Shown here: piece by piece, positions 8,534 through 18,711 of the stretch
Layout of the letters: each line of letters opens with the position of its first letter
Numbering within the stretch: the first letter of the stretch is position 1
Position numbers and translations under genes: made by a program
Notes under the pieces: model-generated
Databases searched by the model: none
Seen by the model: only the letters and a program-made list of their open reading frames with translations
Told to the model about the DNA's origin: nothing
Source: Monoraphidium neglectum
Lineage: Eukaryota > Chlorophyta > Chlorophyceae > Sphaeropleales > Selenastraceae
Assembly: GCF_000611645.1 (NCBI RefSeq)
Contig: NW_014013041.1
Coordinates: forward strand, 3,433-24,409
Length of the DNA stretch: 20,977 bases
Direction of reading: 5' to 3'

Positions 8534-11500
8534 TTACAGGGCCATCAGCTCAGCCCTCAGCAGCCGCCGCAGCTCCTGGCTCTCAGTGTGGCCCGGGAAC
8601 GCGGCCAGCGCCGCGCCAACGCGCTCCCACGCATCCTGGTAGTCCCCGCGCCGCCACGCCAGCAGCGCCGCGTTGTAGTGCGCCTCGAAGACGTGCGGCC
8701 CCCGCGCGCAGCCGGTGCGCAGCAGAGAGCGTGCCTGCGGGGCACGGAGCGTGGCAGGCGCGGCGCAAGAGTCGACAGGCGGTCGGGCGGGCGGGCGCGC
8801 GGGCGCTGGTTCGCCCAGAGGTGGTCCCCAGCGGCACCAGTTGAAAAGGGTCGCCGCACTGCTCCGACCCTGACATTTGGTCCATGGCCCAGGCCCGAGG
8901 GATACCACACCCGCCCAACCCCGCCGCCTGGGCCGCCCAACCCTCCGGCCAACCCTCCCCCCCTCCGCGCCGCCGTGGCCGAAGCACTCGCCTGGTCGTC
9001 GCCGCCGCGCCGCATCTCTAGTACCGCCAGGTTGTTCCAGGCCTCAGCGTGGCCGGGCTCCAGGCTGACCGCCAGCCGCAGGCACTGCTGCGCCCACGAC
9101 GCGTCGCCGATGCCGATCGCTACCTGATGGGGTATGGGTGTGTACTTGTGTGTGAGGGGGGTCCAGAACCAGGGGTGTTGCTGGTTGTCGCCAAGGGGGG
9201 GTTGTTGGCCCCATGCATGCAGGTGGTGCAGAAAAGGACACCCCTCAGATCAAGCATGGGCGCCTGCTGCCCCTCATGTGCCCAAAGCAGGGCTCATGTC
9301 ACCTGCAAGACCTCATTGACACCCAGACATGTGGCGCTGCGCTTGTCACCACGATCACACACCACCCTACACCACCCTCTCAACCTCATCGCAACCTCAC
9401 ACTTCATGCCCCCACCCCTACTCCCCAACCCCCAACCCCACCACGCACCTGGGAGAGGTTGTACCACACATCTGGCGCCGCCCCATCGTCCGCCGCCGCG
9501 AGCGCCCTCTCGAAGCAGGGCAGCGCCATGTCGATCTGCCCGGCATAGAAGCAGGCCAGCCCCGTGTTGCACCAGAGCTCCGCCCCCGAGACGCCCATCT
9601 GCAGGAGGCGCCGGAAGTAGCGCAGGGCGACCTCTGGCTGTCCGCTGTAGAAGTGGTGGGAGGCGAGGCAGGCGATGGCCTCCACGCTGGAGGCGTCCAG
9701 GGAGAGGACCTTGGGGTTTCGGGGGGTGGTATGGCGAGCGGCGCCCTTGGGGGGGGTGCCAGGCTCATGCGGCGACAAACCCGTTGGCATGTCAGGCCCG
9801 GTCCTCAACTCCGCTCGTCCCTGGATTTGGGTCACCCGGCGTCACGTTTGACTCACTCGGCAAGATGCTTGACACACTTTTCTTCAGCAGCATCAGGCTC
9901 TGCCGGCCCCCCACCTGTTGGTACAGCCTCAGCGCCTCCTCCCCCTGCCCCATCGCGTCGTGCACGCGCGCCGCGCCCAGCAGCAGCCCTGGCTCCCACG
10001 GCTGCCGCGGCGCGGCGTCGCCATAGAGCGACAGCGCGGCGCCGGGCTGGTCGAGGCGCAGGTGCACCTTGGCCAGCTCCATCACCGTGGCCACCATCTC
10101 CTGAGGCGAGGTGAGGTTTTAACCAGGTTCTTTGATGTTATACTTTGATCAGCATGGTGAATAAAGACCTTCTCAAACGAAGACAGGATTGCTGGGGATG
10201 CTGTGGGGTTGGATTTGTGGGACCAGCGGTCCTGGTTTGGCTGACAGCCGCTGCTGCCGGGTCGGTGCGGCATCGAGAACTTGCCGAGGCAGCGCCGGCA
10301 GCCGCCGCACATCCCCCCTCCCCCTCCGCATAGTCCGTCATCCGCCCCTCGCCCGCGACACCCGATCCTCGCGCATCCGGCCCAACGAACAAGATCGCGG
10401 ACGGGGCGCCCAAGCGGGGCCGCCTCCCGCGCGCACGCGCCTGGTTGCGCAGCGAGCTGGCGAGCTGCTGCTCCGCGTCCCTCAGCAGGCCGAGCTGGTA
10501 ATACGCCTTGCCCAGCCGCGCCTTCCACCACCAGTCCTCGTATCCGCAGGCCTGCGGCGTGCGAAGCAAAGCAAAGGCGGGTTCGACAGCCAGCTGCGGC
10601 CCGGCTCGCGGTCCGCACAGTCCATCACTGCCGCTGGCTCAAGCAGGATATGAGCGCCGGCGGCGCCGCTGCAATGGTACGACAACGGCTTGCGGCGGGA
10701 GGCTGCGGGTAAGGCAGACGTGCACCTGTGTCGCCGCTGCTGCGAGCTCCAGGGCCTTGCGCATGTTGTGGTCCACATACACGATGTAGTCACACAGCAC
10801 CCTGGGGGTCAGGTGCGCGTGCATGTATGTATGTGTTTGTGTATGTGTGTGTGTGTGTGTGTGTGTACACATGCGCGCGTATTTGCCCGCTCACATGCAT
10901 GCGCATTTGCGACCATGCACCTGATGGCGCCCAGATTCCTCCAGCCACCAGCGGCAGCACTCTGCTCCACCACAACAATCCACGCAGCCCTCCCTTTCCC
11001 CAAAAGAAAAGCAACGGCGCCAAGCCCTGCGCATCCACTGCAATGTACTGCACATCCACTGAAGCCCTGCACATGCACCCCACCTGGCCAGGTTGGGGCG
11101 CGCAGCGTACTTCCGCAGGTCAAGGCGCTCCGCATTGATGAACGGCCCCCCAGGCTCCGCCGCCAGCGAGGCTGTCCCCAGCCGCACAAACCTGCAGCGG
11201 GCAGAGATGCAGGGGCGGGGTGTCCCAGACGCCCAGGCACGTGCGCTTCGGTGCTTGGTTGGGCCATCCTGAGCAGCAGCTGGCGGATGGTGGGCCCGGC
11301 CGTGGCCCCTCCTGCCCCTGGTTGGTCGCAGCGCGCCCATGGCCCTGGATAGCTCCAGAGGCGGCGACCGCGGGGCGTGTAACAATCCTATCCAGTACCC
11401 AGGCGTAAGGTGCGTGGCACCCACATCTGCGGTTCAACGCCCGATTCGCTCCCCAGACCTGCCAGAGGTCGTGACGGGCCGCGCAGTCCCCGGCTTGGCG

Positions 11501-12435
11501 CCCCGCATCGCCGCCTGCACCGCGCCCGCCGCCGTCCCGGGGCCGCGGCCGCCGCTGGTGGTGCCGGGCCGCGCTGCGCCGGTGCCGGGGCGGGCGAAAC
11601 CCGTGAGGGGCCGGCCGGCGGTGCTCATGGGGCGCACGGCTGGGCTGGAGCTGCCGCTCTGCGGTCAGCAGGTGGCAGAAGGACAGCGCATGCATTCATG
11701 TGAGCGCTGGCATTTTGTCTTGCAATTTCAAGGAAGTCATTGTGTGAGGGCATCACCATGGCGCAGCGCACGTAAACAAGCTCGTTGTTGCATCCCCCTA
11801 CCATAGCCCCCATGCCTAAAGGCTGCCCGCACGCGGCCGCCTCACCGCCGCCGCGCCGGTCGCCGGGCGCGCGAGGGACGTCCCCGGGCGCGCCACCTGA
11901 GCCACATTGTTCTCGTCCAACAACAGGTCTGCGACGCCCTGCACGCGCATGGGGCCGCCATGTTGCGCCTTGGGTAATCAGACCTTGGAGACATCTATCC
12001 CAAGGTTGCGTCATCCGCCGCCGCCTGCCGGCTAGGGCAGGCCTGCCGCCCGTTCGGAGAGAAACCGCCGATTGCTGTGGGTGCAGCTTCTCTGCGGGCG
12101 CACCTCTTCCTCTATTTCGGTGTCGTCTATCCAGTTTTTCAGGGTGAGCGCACGGCATTTGAGGTACCAGGCAGCCTGTCAACAGTGCAATACAAGGGAA
12201 ATGAAGGATGTGACGAAAATTCATGCACAACCCATGTTTACCAGGTCGCTGGCGCCTCAGTCGTGTCACCGCCTGGCATGGCAGCTGTTGACCGGCGCCG
12301 CACCTGATCATAAGGGTTTGCCTGCAACACGTCGCTGCAGATCTCGATGCACTCGTCAAAACGGCGCCGCCTCAGCTTGGACTGGGCGAGCCAGATGGGA
12401 TTGAGCCCCGCTGCTGCAGCACCCACCGCCCCCAT
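8534..12435 (-). CDS. BBS8: BBS8/TTC8, tetratricopeptide subunit of the BBSome, eleven exons
   Basis: BBS8 (TTC8) is a TPR subunit of the BBSome, the coat complex that moves membrane proteins in and out of cilia with IFT trains. Exons in coding order: 12435-12304, 12175-12104, 11938-11846, 11658-11459, 11191-11084, 10801-10726, 10551-10441, 10100-9915, 9709-9449, 9123-8992 and 8734-8534. All phases agree and give 523 residues, close to human TTC8 (about 540). Diagnostic segments are FDECIEICSDVLQANPYDQ (N-terminal TPR), a chain of RPgT motifs (about residues 85-165), GRFVRLGTASL (165-175), GYEDWWWKARLGKAYYQLG (230-248), VEAIACLASHHFYSGQPEVA (335-354), DVWYNLSQ (406-413) and EAWNNLAVLEMRRG (440-453). 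The protein is soluble, with no signal peptide. Introns 7 and 10 begin with GC. The stop codon TAA is the end of a TGTAA. The gene diverges from the barstar-like gene and converges on the surface-protein gene. Family identity is firm; the first exon start is the first Met in its frame. Confidence 0.95.
8986..8991 (-). other. Non-canonical GC splice donor, BBS8 intron 10
   Basis: The junction reads CAG|GCGAGT on the minus strand. Exon 10 must end in phase 0 at Gln (GDDQ) to join ARSLLRT in exon 11, matching the family order E-Q-A-R-x-L-L. The GT four bases further would shift the frame. Confidence 0.85.
10435..10440 (-). other. Non-canonical GC splice donor, BBS8 intron 7
   Basis: The junction reads CAG|GCGCGT on the minus strand. 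It joins SSLRNQ to EMVATVMELAKV in phase 0, as the family requires. The nearby GT four bases downstream would give the wrong phase. Confidence 0.85.
10824..10866. repeat. GT/CA dinucleotide microsatellite in BBS8 intron 5
   Basis: A pure run of eleven GT units (10845-10866) follows imperfect GTAT/GTTT units. On the BBS8 strand it reads as CA and lies about 20 bases from the intron's 3' end (acceptor at 10803-10802), within the region used for branch point and acceptor recognition. Confidence 0.9.
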
Positions 12436-13021
12436 CGCCGCCCTGATGCTGTGTCGAGGCGTGCAATCGGCCTTTTAAGCCCTTGATCAGGCTGTATGTA
12501 CACAGCTCTGTTATCCTTCACATGCCAGTACCGGACACATGGCGAGCAAGCTTCGATGCCGCGAGGGGGTCACGAAGCTGTGCTTTGAATTTCGATCTGA
12601 GTACCGGTACTTCAGTGCAAGAGGTTTGAGGACTCTTATATCAATGCATAGAAATTCGAGTAGCCTATCACACGTAGAAGCTTGACACATCCTGCGCCAG
12701 TACCATGAGCAACCAATACAACTCGCTGCGCCCGCTACAGCGCAAGCATCAACCGTAACATAATATTGTGAACTACCTCGCGAGGCTCTGGTTTTCGGTC
12801 ACGGCTCCTTTAGGTGCGCTGCCCCCTCCCGCCGCCCCCACCCGCACAGCCACGGGCAGATGGTCGCACACCATTCTGCCTCGCCGTGCAGGATGTCGAC
12901 TGCAATCCTTATGCTACTCGCGATGACGCGTCAGCGTACCGCACCAGCTCGCCCTCACTCTTCACACCCCGCTCTGCCGGCCAGCTAGCTTCCGCGCAGC
13001 AGTGGCCAAGAAGCTGCCCGC
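12436..13021. promoter_or_regulatory. Divergent intergenic region between BBS8 and the barstar-like gene
   Basis: These 586 bases lie between two start codons on opposite strands and probably hold both promoters. Visible elements are a 12-base palindrome AGTACCGGTACT (12600-12611), further AGTACC cores near 12527 and 12698, a CCTCGCGAGG palindrome (12776-12785) and a relatively AT-rich block around 12590-12670. No clear TATA box can be placed for either gene. Confidence 0.5.
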
Positions 13022-13584
13022 ATGCCCCAGCCGAAGGCGAAACGGACCAAGGCAGGTCACTCGCAAGACCCCCCAGCAGCCGAGGTGGGTGGTCCATACC
13101 CTCGGACTGTGAGTGAGATGCAGGCAGTGCTACAACGAGCTTGCCGCGGCCGCGCAGAGCTCGCTGGGTCACTAGTGTCCCCCAGGCCCCACCCCCTCCT
13201 CCACCTCCACACCACACCACACCACATCCCCAACAGCAGGCCGCAGCGCCGCACGACGGGCCGCGCGGCGAGCTGCTGCTCAACCTGCGCGGCACTGCGC
13301 TGACCGAGGGCGACTTGTGGGACGCCCTGGCCGCCGGCTGCAAGCTGCCGCGCTGGTTTGGCCGCAACCTGGACGCGTGGCACGACACCCTGGTCACTGG
13401 CGGCATCTCCCAATACCTGGACGCCCACGAGCCCCTGGTCGTGCGCGCCGACGCGGCGGGGGTGTTCGCGCCGGGCAACGGGCGTGGGAGGAAACTGGCG
13501 AGTGTATTCCTGGAATCGGGCGGGCGGGGGCGGCTTGAGCTGTACAGCCCGGGCGGCGGCGCGCGGATGGCCTTGCAGGAGTAG
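13022..13584 (+). CDS. Barstar-like (barnase inhibitor family) protein, two exons
   Basis: Exons are 13022-13084 and 13237-13584 (intron GTGGGT...CAACAG, phase 0), giving 136 residues. The ATG is the first after an in-frame TAG at 12986-12988. Residues 33-123 follow the barstar fold. They start with a strand ELLLNLRG, then a helix TEGDLWDALAAG, then LPRWFGRNLDAWHDTL (58-73). That segment aligns with bacterial barstar LPEYYGENLDALWDCL and keeps both acidic positions (Asp67 and Asp71, equivalent to Asp35 and Asp39) that contact the RNase active site. The end is a PLVVRADAAG strand, a KLASVFLES helix and a RLELYSP strand. A basic leader (PKAKRTKAG) precedes the domain and could be a nuclear signal. 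Barstar proteins bind and block small secreted RNases. No RNase gene is visible here, so the partner is unknown. Bacterial origin by transfer is plausible; the intron argues for a settled nuclear gene. A TGTAA follows 100 bases after the stop. An acceptor three bases later would drop one Gln. Confidence 0.85.
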
Positions 13585-14102
13585 ACATATAAACCCGTCC
13601 TGTTGCCGTGGTTGCCCGTGTGCGAATATAATGGTGTCAACACACCTTTGGTTTGCGGCCAACATTTGCTGTCGTCACCAATGTGTAAACAGGGTAAACG
13701 CAGGCGCCAGCGGCAGACTGGGTGCATGTCATGTGAGCAAGTCATCAGGGCGACGTCTCTTGTGCTTTGGCTGTGGGTGTCCGCCGGCCGCCCTGAGGAA
13801 TCGTGAGGTGCGCACGCATGGCAGCAGAGTGACCTGCAGCAGTGACAATGTTGGGTCAAGAGGCCCTGCACCACGGCTGCACCAAGCGTACCTCATGTAT
13901 CAGAGACATTTCACTGCCTCGTCGGAGTGGTCAGAGCCGTGCTCGGAGGGTGGTGCAGATCCGGACGACCCGCAAGACCAGCACGCTTGCCGCTGACCCC
14001 GCACGTCTGACAGTCAGAAAGACTTTACGAGCCATTTGGTTCAGCTGCCGCGCCTGGAGCAGCACTCGGTGCTTACCGGCACTGCGCGGGCACCAGAGCA
14101 AC
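13585..14102. other. Intergenic region, or possible N-terminal extension of the amylase
   Basis: The 3' UTR of the barstar-like gene probably ends soon after the TGTAA at 13684. From an ATG at 13842 the amylase frame is open, adding 87 residues that are Arg/Ser/Thr-rich after about residue 15. This could be a plastid transit peptide or translated 5' UTR. No other gene is visible. Confidence 0.45.
13684..13688 (+). terminator. Polyadenylation signal TGTAA of the barstar-like gene
   Basis: TGTAA lies 100 bases after the stop codon at 13584 and well before the next gene, the expected place for a chlorophyte polyadenylation signal. Confidence 0.55.
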
Positions 14103-15231
14103 ATGTCGCCGCTCAGCGTGCTCCCCTCGCTTGGCAGCCAAGGCGTCGCCAAGGCGGCAGCCCGCAAGGAGGCTGTTCTGTTTCAGGGTGGGGGGACGGC
14201 CCGCTCACCCGCAATCGGCCGCGCTGCTGGGGCTGCCGCTGCGGCTGCTGAGTGGCAGCGGCGCACCCGGCGGGAATCTTGCCGCACTACCAGCGCTGCC
14301 TGTCCCGCCGCTTGGTGCCATGGTGATGAGGCAACACGCACGGCCCTGGGCCGCAACTCTCACGAATACCAGGCTTTGGCTGGGAGAGCCACAAGCATGA
14401 GGAGGGCTGGTGGCGCCACGTCAAGGCACGGGTGCCGGACCTGAAGGTGTGCCGCATGCGCTGACTCAGCGCGCAAGCCCCAGTGCGGATCACCCGGGAT
14501 CAGCAATGCGGGCGGCGCAGCCACAATTGCTGGCGTTCCTGTTGCCACTTCTGGGATCTGGTTGCGCGGCAGCCGCCTGTGGGCTGTCCCGAAGCATGCA
14601 CTCTTTGCAGCTTTTCAGATCGGCATTCACGCATCAACACCCTGCCCCGCCCAACTGCCTTGCAGAAAGCGGGCTGCACCCACCTCTGGCTGCCGCCCCC
14701 GAGCCAGTCCGTCTCACCCCAGGTGCCCGCCCCGCCGCGCCTGGCGGCCATGCAAGCCGGCCCCGCGGCGGCCCGTGCTCAGCAGCAACAGCAGCCAGGC
14801 CGCCCTCATCCAACTGTCAGCACCTGCGCCGCCCTGCCCTTCCCTCCATCCCCGCAATCCCGTGTCACGTGATTGTCCCTCCCCACTTCAACTCCCCTCA
14901 AAACACAAGCCTGCACCCCACAACGCCTGCTTCTTAGGGGTACATGCCAGGTCAGCTTTACAACCTTGACGCTTCAAAGTACGGCAACAAGGACGACCTG
15001 CGGGTGAGAGGGCGCGGCGGAGCGCCCGTGATCTGCCGCACCCGCCTTTGCACAGAAGCCCCCATCAACAATCATTCTGAAACGCTTATGATGCTCCCGC
15101 ATATGTTTATTTTACGACCCTCAGGACCTGGTGTCAACAGCCAAGCAGGCCGGCATCGTGTCAATTGCAGACATTGTCATCAACCACAGGCGCGTACACG
15201 CAAACTTGTGTGTGCCTTTTTGTGTGTGTTT

Positions 15232-15262
<31 letters not shown>

Positions 15263-18200
15263 CGTGCGTGTGAGCACGCGTGTGAATGTGTGTGCGTGTG
15301 TGTTGAAACCCTCACCCTACGCTATCTTCATGGCAAATCGGAGGGGGGTGGAGGCGCTGCCATGCCAGGGTCTTACCCTCATTGTCGCGCTGTGCCGGCA
15401 CGCACTTTGCCTTGAACGGCTCCCTGCCACTGCTCGACCCACTCTCAGATGCGCCGACGAGCAACGCGACGGCGTATGGAACAAGTACAGGGACGATGTC
15501 GACCACAAGGCGCGTGGGGCCCAGTGACCACGGTTGCCCCGTTCAACCCCTCTCTCCTTTGTTTGTCTCTGACACCTGCCCAACTTGCAACGGCCTCACA
15601 GCAACGGCTCCCCCCCCCCGCCCGTGGGCAATCAGTCTGCCCCATCCCCTTCCGTCTCGTACACACCGACGCCACGCAACATCCCCACATGCCGTCCTTG
15701 CTGCAGGGGGAGCGCATCGACTGGGGCAGCTGGGCGATCACCAGCAACGACCCCACGTTCAGGGGCTCGGGCAACGCAGATACGGGTGAGGTGTTGTTTG
15801 GGCACATTCGCGCATGGCCCTGAGCTTGCGAGCCAGTCCTGGCTACTGCAACTCAAGGCCTGCCCTGTGAGCCGGACAATGGCACGTAGAAGCTGAAGTG
15901 GCGAAGAGTTAGTCTCGTAGCGACCCATGCATATACAGTACGCACAATCCAAGCGTATGAAAACCCCTTTGGGGACATTGGCACGTACACTCGCCCATGC
16001 AATCGCGCCTCGCTGACACATGTCTGCGGCCCCGTGCCGGCCGCACGCTCAACATGCAGGCGCCGATTATGCGGCGGCCCCCGACCTGGACCACGCCAAC
16101 CCCGCGCTACGCAAGGCCCTGACAGAGTGGCTGGCCTGGCTCCAGGACCATGTTGGGTTTGGAGGCTGGTGAGGCGCTTGGCCTGTGCCGGGCACCTCGC
16201 CGCTCCGTCACCGCCCATCCACCTGCACGCCGCCCGACACCTGCTCGCGCTTTGCATTGACCCCTGCTGTATACACAGTCATTGCCTTCTCAAGCCCCAT
16301 GCGGCAGCATCTAGCGTCTGTCGTAGCCTTGATCCACAGCTTCATTCCAGGACCTTCGCGCCCTTCAAACCAACCAGCAATCCGACCCCTCACTGCGCAG
16401 GCGCCTGGACTTTGTCAAGGGCTATGGCGCAGAGTTTGTGGACGAGTACATCTCAAAGACGGTCGGCAGGGACGCCCTCAACGTGGGGGAGTACTGGTGG
16501 GTGTTAGTCGAAGCCGATTGCCTGGACAACCTTGGAGTCGGGTCGTGCTGCCTTGCCCACGAGTGTGGCCTGGAGCTGACTTCTCGAGGCAGAAGCATGC
16601 CTGCAGGCCTGCCGCTTGGTCACATGCCTACCAGCCAAACGGGATCTGGGCCTGAACCCTGAGGTCTATCTGTAGTGGTACAATCAGCCGACTGTACGCA
16701 CCCTCGAAGATCGTGTCACGTACCTGGCCGGATTTGCCACTCCATGCTTTCAGGGTAGACATGTCCTGGAACGGCAGCGAGCTCGCAGTAAACCAGGTGG
16801 GCTCTCAATTGAGCCAGTCAGGTCCGCATGCCTGTATATACAGTTTTGAGCCCAGCAGCAGCATGGGCCTTTGCTGATCCCTCTATTTCACTTGTCCCTT
16901 GACTCGTGAGCCTCCTGCTGCTTCTCCCTTCCCAGGACGGCGCGCGCCAGGCCCTCTGCAACTGGATTGACGCCAACAAAATGAGGTGACTGTTAGATCC
17001 AGTCGGTTTGGCTCGCCGCGACGTAGCCTCACATTAGACCGTATTGTACCGCCGCGTTTGTTGGAGCTGAGAGCTGTCATACCTGCTGTGCGTTTATTGC
17101 TGACCTTGCTACTAATTTCTCTACAGGAACCTGGGCCGCCCCTGCTTGTAGTGCTGTCTGAACATCCTATGCTTGTTTTGTCAGCTTGTGAAAATCCCAC
17201 CTCACAGCCATAACATTACCCACAACCTTCAACCGCAGCTCTGCCGCGTTTGACTTTCCCACAAAGGGCATCCTGCAGGTGCGCCCTGCTTCGCGGCGCT
17301 GCACCCATTTAGCCCTTCAAGGCTTTGCTTGCTTTGCAGCTGCAGCCGGTGCTGGCACTCTCAGTGAGGCATGTAACTGCATGCTGTGGGCAAGGATGCT
17401 ACCAGGACCTCCAGCCGTCGAAATCGCGCGAAGGTCATAATGCAAGCTTGTCCTCTGCGGCACCACCCACTTGCAGCCCCTGTCGATTACCCTGCCTGCC
17501 GTGCAAATTCATTCTGGCAGGAGGCGGTGGGCAAGACGCAGTACTGGCGGCTGAGGGACGGCCAGGGCAAGGCGCCGGGGCTGTTGGGCTGGTGGCCCGA
17601 GCAGGCTGTGACGTTCACTGACAACCACGACACCGGCAGCTCGCAGCAGCACTGGTGAGGGAGACGGGGGCGCAGGCTCCTTGCGCACTTGTCATACTGT
17701 ACCGTGGTAGTGGGTGTATGTGTGTCTTTGTGCATCGTCGGTCCATCTTGGTTGACATTGGAATGGAAGGCACCAGGGGCAACCATACGACAATGTTTCA
17801 GCACGGTGGCAGCCTCCTGCCTCGAGCGCTTTGCGTCGCTGAAGGTCAGCGTGCCGCAAGGGATCGGCGCGTTTCATCTGGTATCATGCCCGGATGGCTC
17901 CAGCCTTCCCAACTGAGCGGTTTGCAGTCTCGCAGCTGCTCAGCGTGCCCGCCGACAAACCTCTGCCACCTATCTTTCTATACCGCAGGCCCTTCCCCGG
18001 CCACCTAATGGGGGCGGGCTACGCGCATGTGCTGACGCACCCTGGCATGCCCTGCGTTTTCTGGGAGCACTACTTCGACTGGTGGGGGCGCAAATTTTGG
18101 TTGCAATGGGTAGGGGGCAACAGGGGAGCAGGATATGCATCTTGAGCAGTAGGCATCTGCCCTCACAGCATGCGTTTTGAGTTTCAGCACGGTGTGCTCT

Positions 18201-18711
18201 GGGAGCTGTTCACTTTGCTGCTGGCAAGACGCCGCCGAAGCTTCGTCCATCCAATTCACACCCGACGCAGGGGCCACGAACTGCGAGAGACCATTGACAA
18301 GCTGGTGCAGGTGACTGATGACTGATATGTGGGGCGCACTGATATGTGGGGCGGAGCGTCGCTTCTGCGACCCCGCCGCCAAGGCGGCAATCTCTGATAC
18401 CCGGCCAGCACGTTGCTGTAATCAAGCTTATCCAATCTCCCACGATCAAGCGCATGAGCCCCCTCCCACTCCCCAACCCGCGCCCCCCTCAGCTGCGCAA
18501 GCGCAACAACGTCCTCAGCGACAGCAAGCTCGAGATCAAGGCGGCCCACCACGACCTATATTTCGCGGTCGTCGACGCGCGCGTGGCCGTGAAGCTGGGG
18601 CCGCGAATGGAGCTGGGCCCCCTCCAGCCCAGCAAGGACCAGGGCTGGGTCGTGGCGGCGAGCGGGAAGGACTTTTGTGTGTGGGAGAAGAGCGCAGGAG
18701 GCAGGGAGTGA
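14103..18711 (+). CDS. Plant-type alpha-amylase (GH13), sixteen exons
   Basis: This is an endo-acting alpha-1,4-glucan hydrolase (EC 3.2.1.1) for starch breakdown. Exons: 14103-14187, 14373-14446, 14666-14722, 14938-15003, 15125-15189, 15449-15509, 15707-15785, 16060-16168, 16401-16496, 16754-16796, 16936-16985, 17239-17278, 17521-17654, 17989-18081, 18271-18310 and 18493-18711. All phases agree and give 436 residues, the usual length for plant enzymes. Motifs in order are VLFQGFGWES (25-34), [15 protein letters not shown] (58-72), ADIVINHR (109-116), WRLDFVKGY (nucleophile Asp202), NVGEYW (acid/base Glu229), [10 protein letters not shown] (Asp312) and the C-terminal domain ending DFCVWEKS. 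All three catalytic acids are present. The short domain B is the algal type ([20 protein letters not shown]). Introns 5 and 6 start with GC. There is no signal peptide from this ATG. An in-frame upstream ATG at 13842 would add an 87-residue basic leader, so cytosolic versus plastid location is open. Confidence 0.95.
15190..15195 (+). other. Non-canonical GC splice donor, amylase intron 5
   Basis: The junction reads CAG|GCGCGT. Exon 5 ends in AG and exon 6 starts with A, making the Arg of the conserved VINHR followed by CADEQ. The GT four bases later gives phase 0 and breaks the frame. Confidence 0.88.
15206..15303 (+). repeat. GT dinucleotide microsatellite in amylase intron 5
   Basis: Twelve pure GT units (15239-15262) sit within a longer TG-rich tract. 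The tract starts about 16 bases after the GC donor of this intron, so it reads as a UG-rich RNA segment just inside the intron. Confidence 0.9.
15510..15515 (+). other. Non-canonical GC splice donor, amylase intron 6
   Basis: The junction reads AAG|GCGCGT. Exon 6 ends in phase 0 at DVDHK and exon 7 opens with [12 protein letters not shown] four bases downstream would shift the frame. Confidence 0.88.
18321..18354 (+). repeat. Two-copy 17-base tandem repeat in amylase intron 15
   Basis: Two adjacent copies of ACTGATATGTGGGGCG plus one variable base. They differ only at the last position, so the duplication is probably recent. Confidence 0.85.

Noticed and set aside
9049..10026. Plus-strand open frame of 325 codons, Pro/Arg-rich
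   Set aside because: It is antisense to BBS8 exons 8-10, which encode clear TPR repeats on the minus strand.
12909..13874. Minus-strand open frame of 321 codons
   Set aside because: It runs antisense through the barstar-like gene, which has a recognisable domain and splice sites on the plus strand.
14506..14616. ATG with a hydrophobic stretch (FLLPLL) resembling a secretory signal peptide
   Set aside because: It lies inside amylase intron 2 and is not in frame with exon 3. The conserved exons 1 and 2 (VLFQG and FGWES) lie upstream of it.
15190..15198. GT donor four bases after each GC donor as the real splice site
   Set aside because: In all four cases it adds four bases and breaks the frame with the conserved downstream exon.
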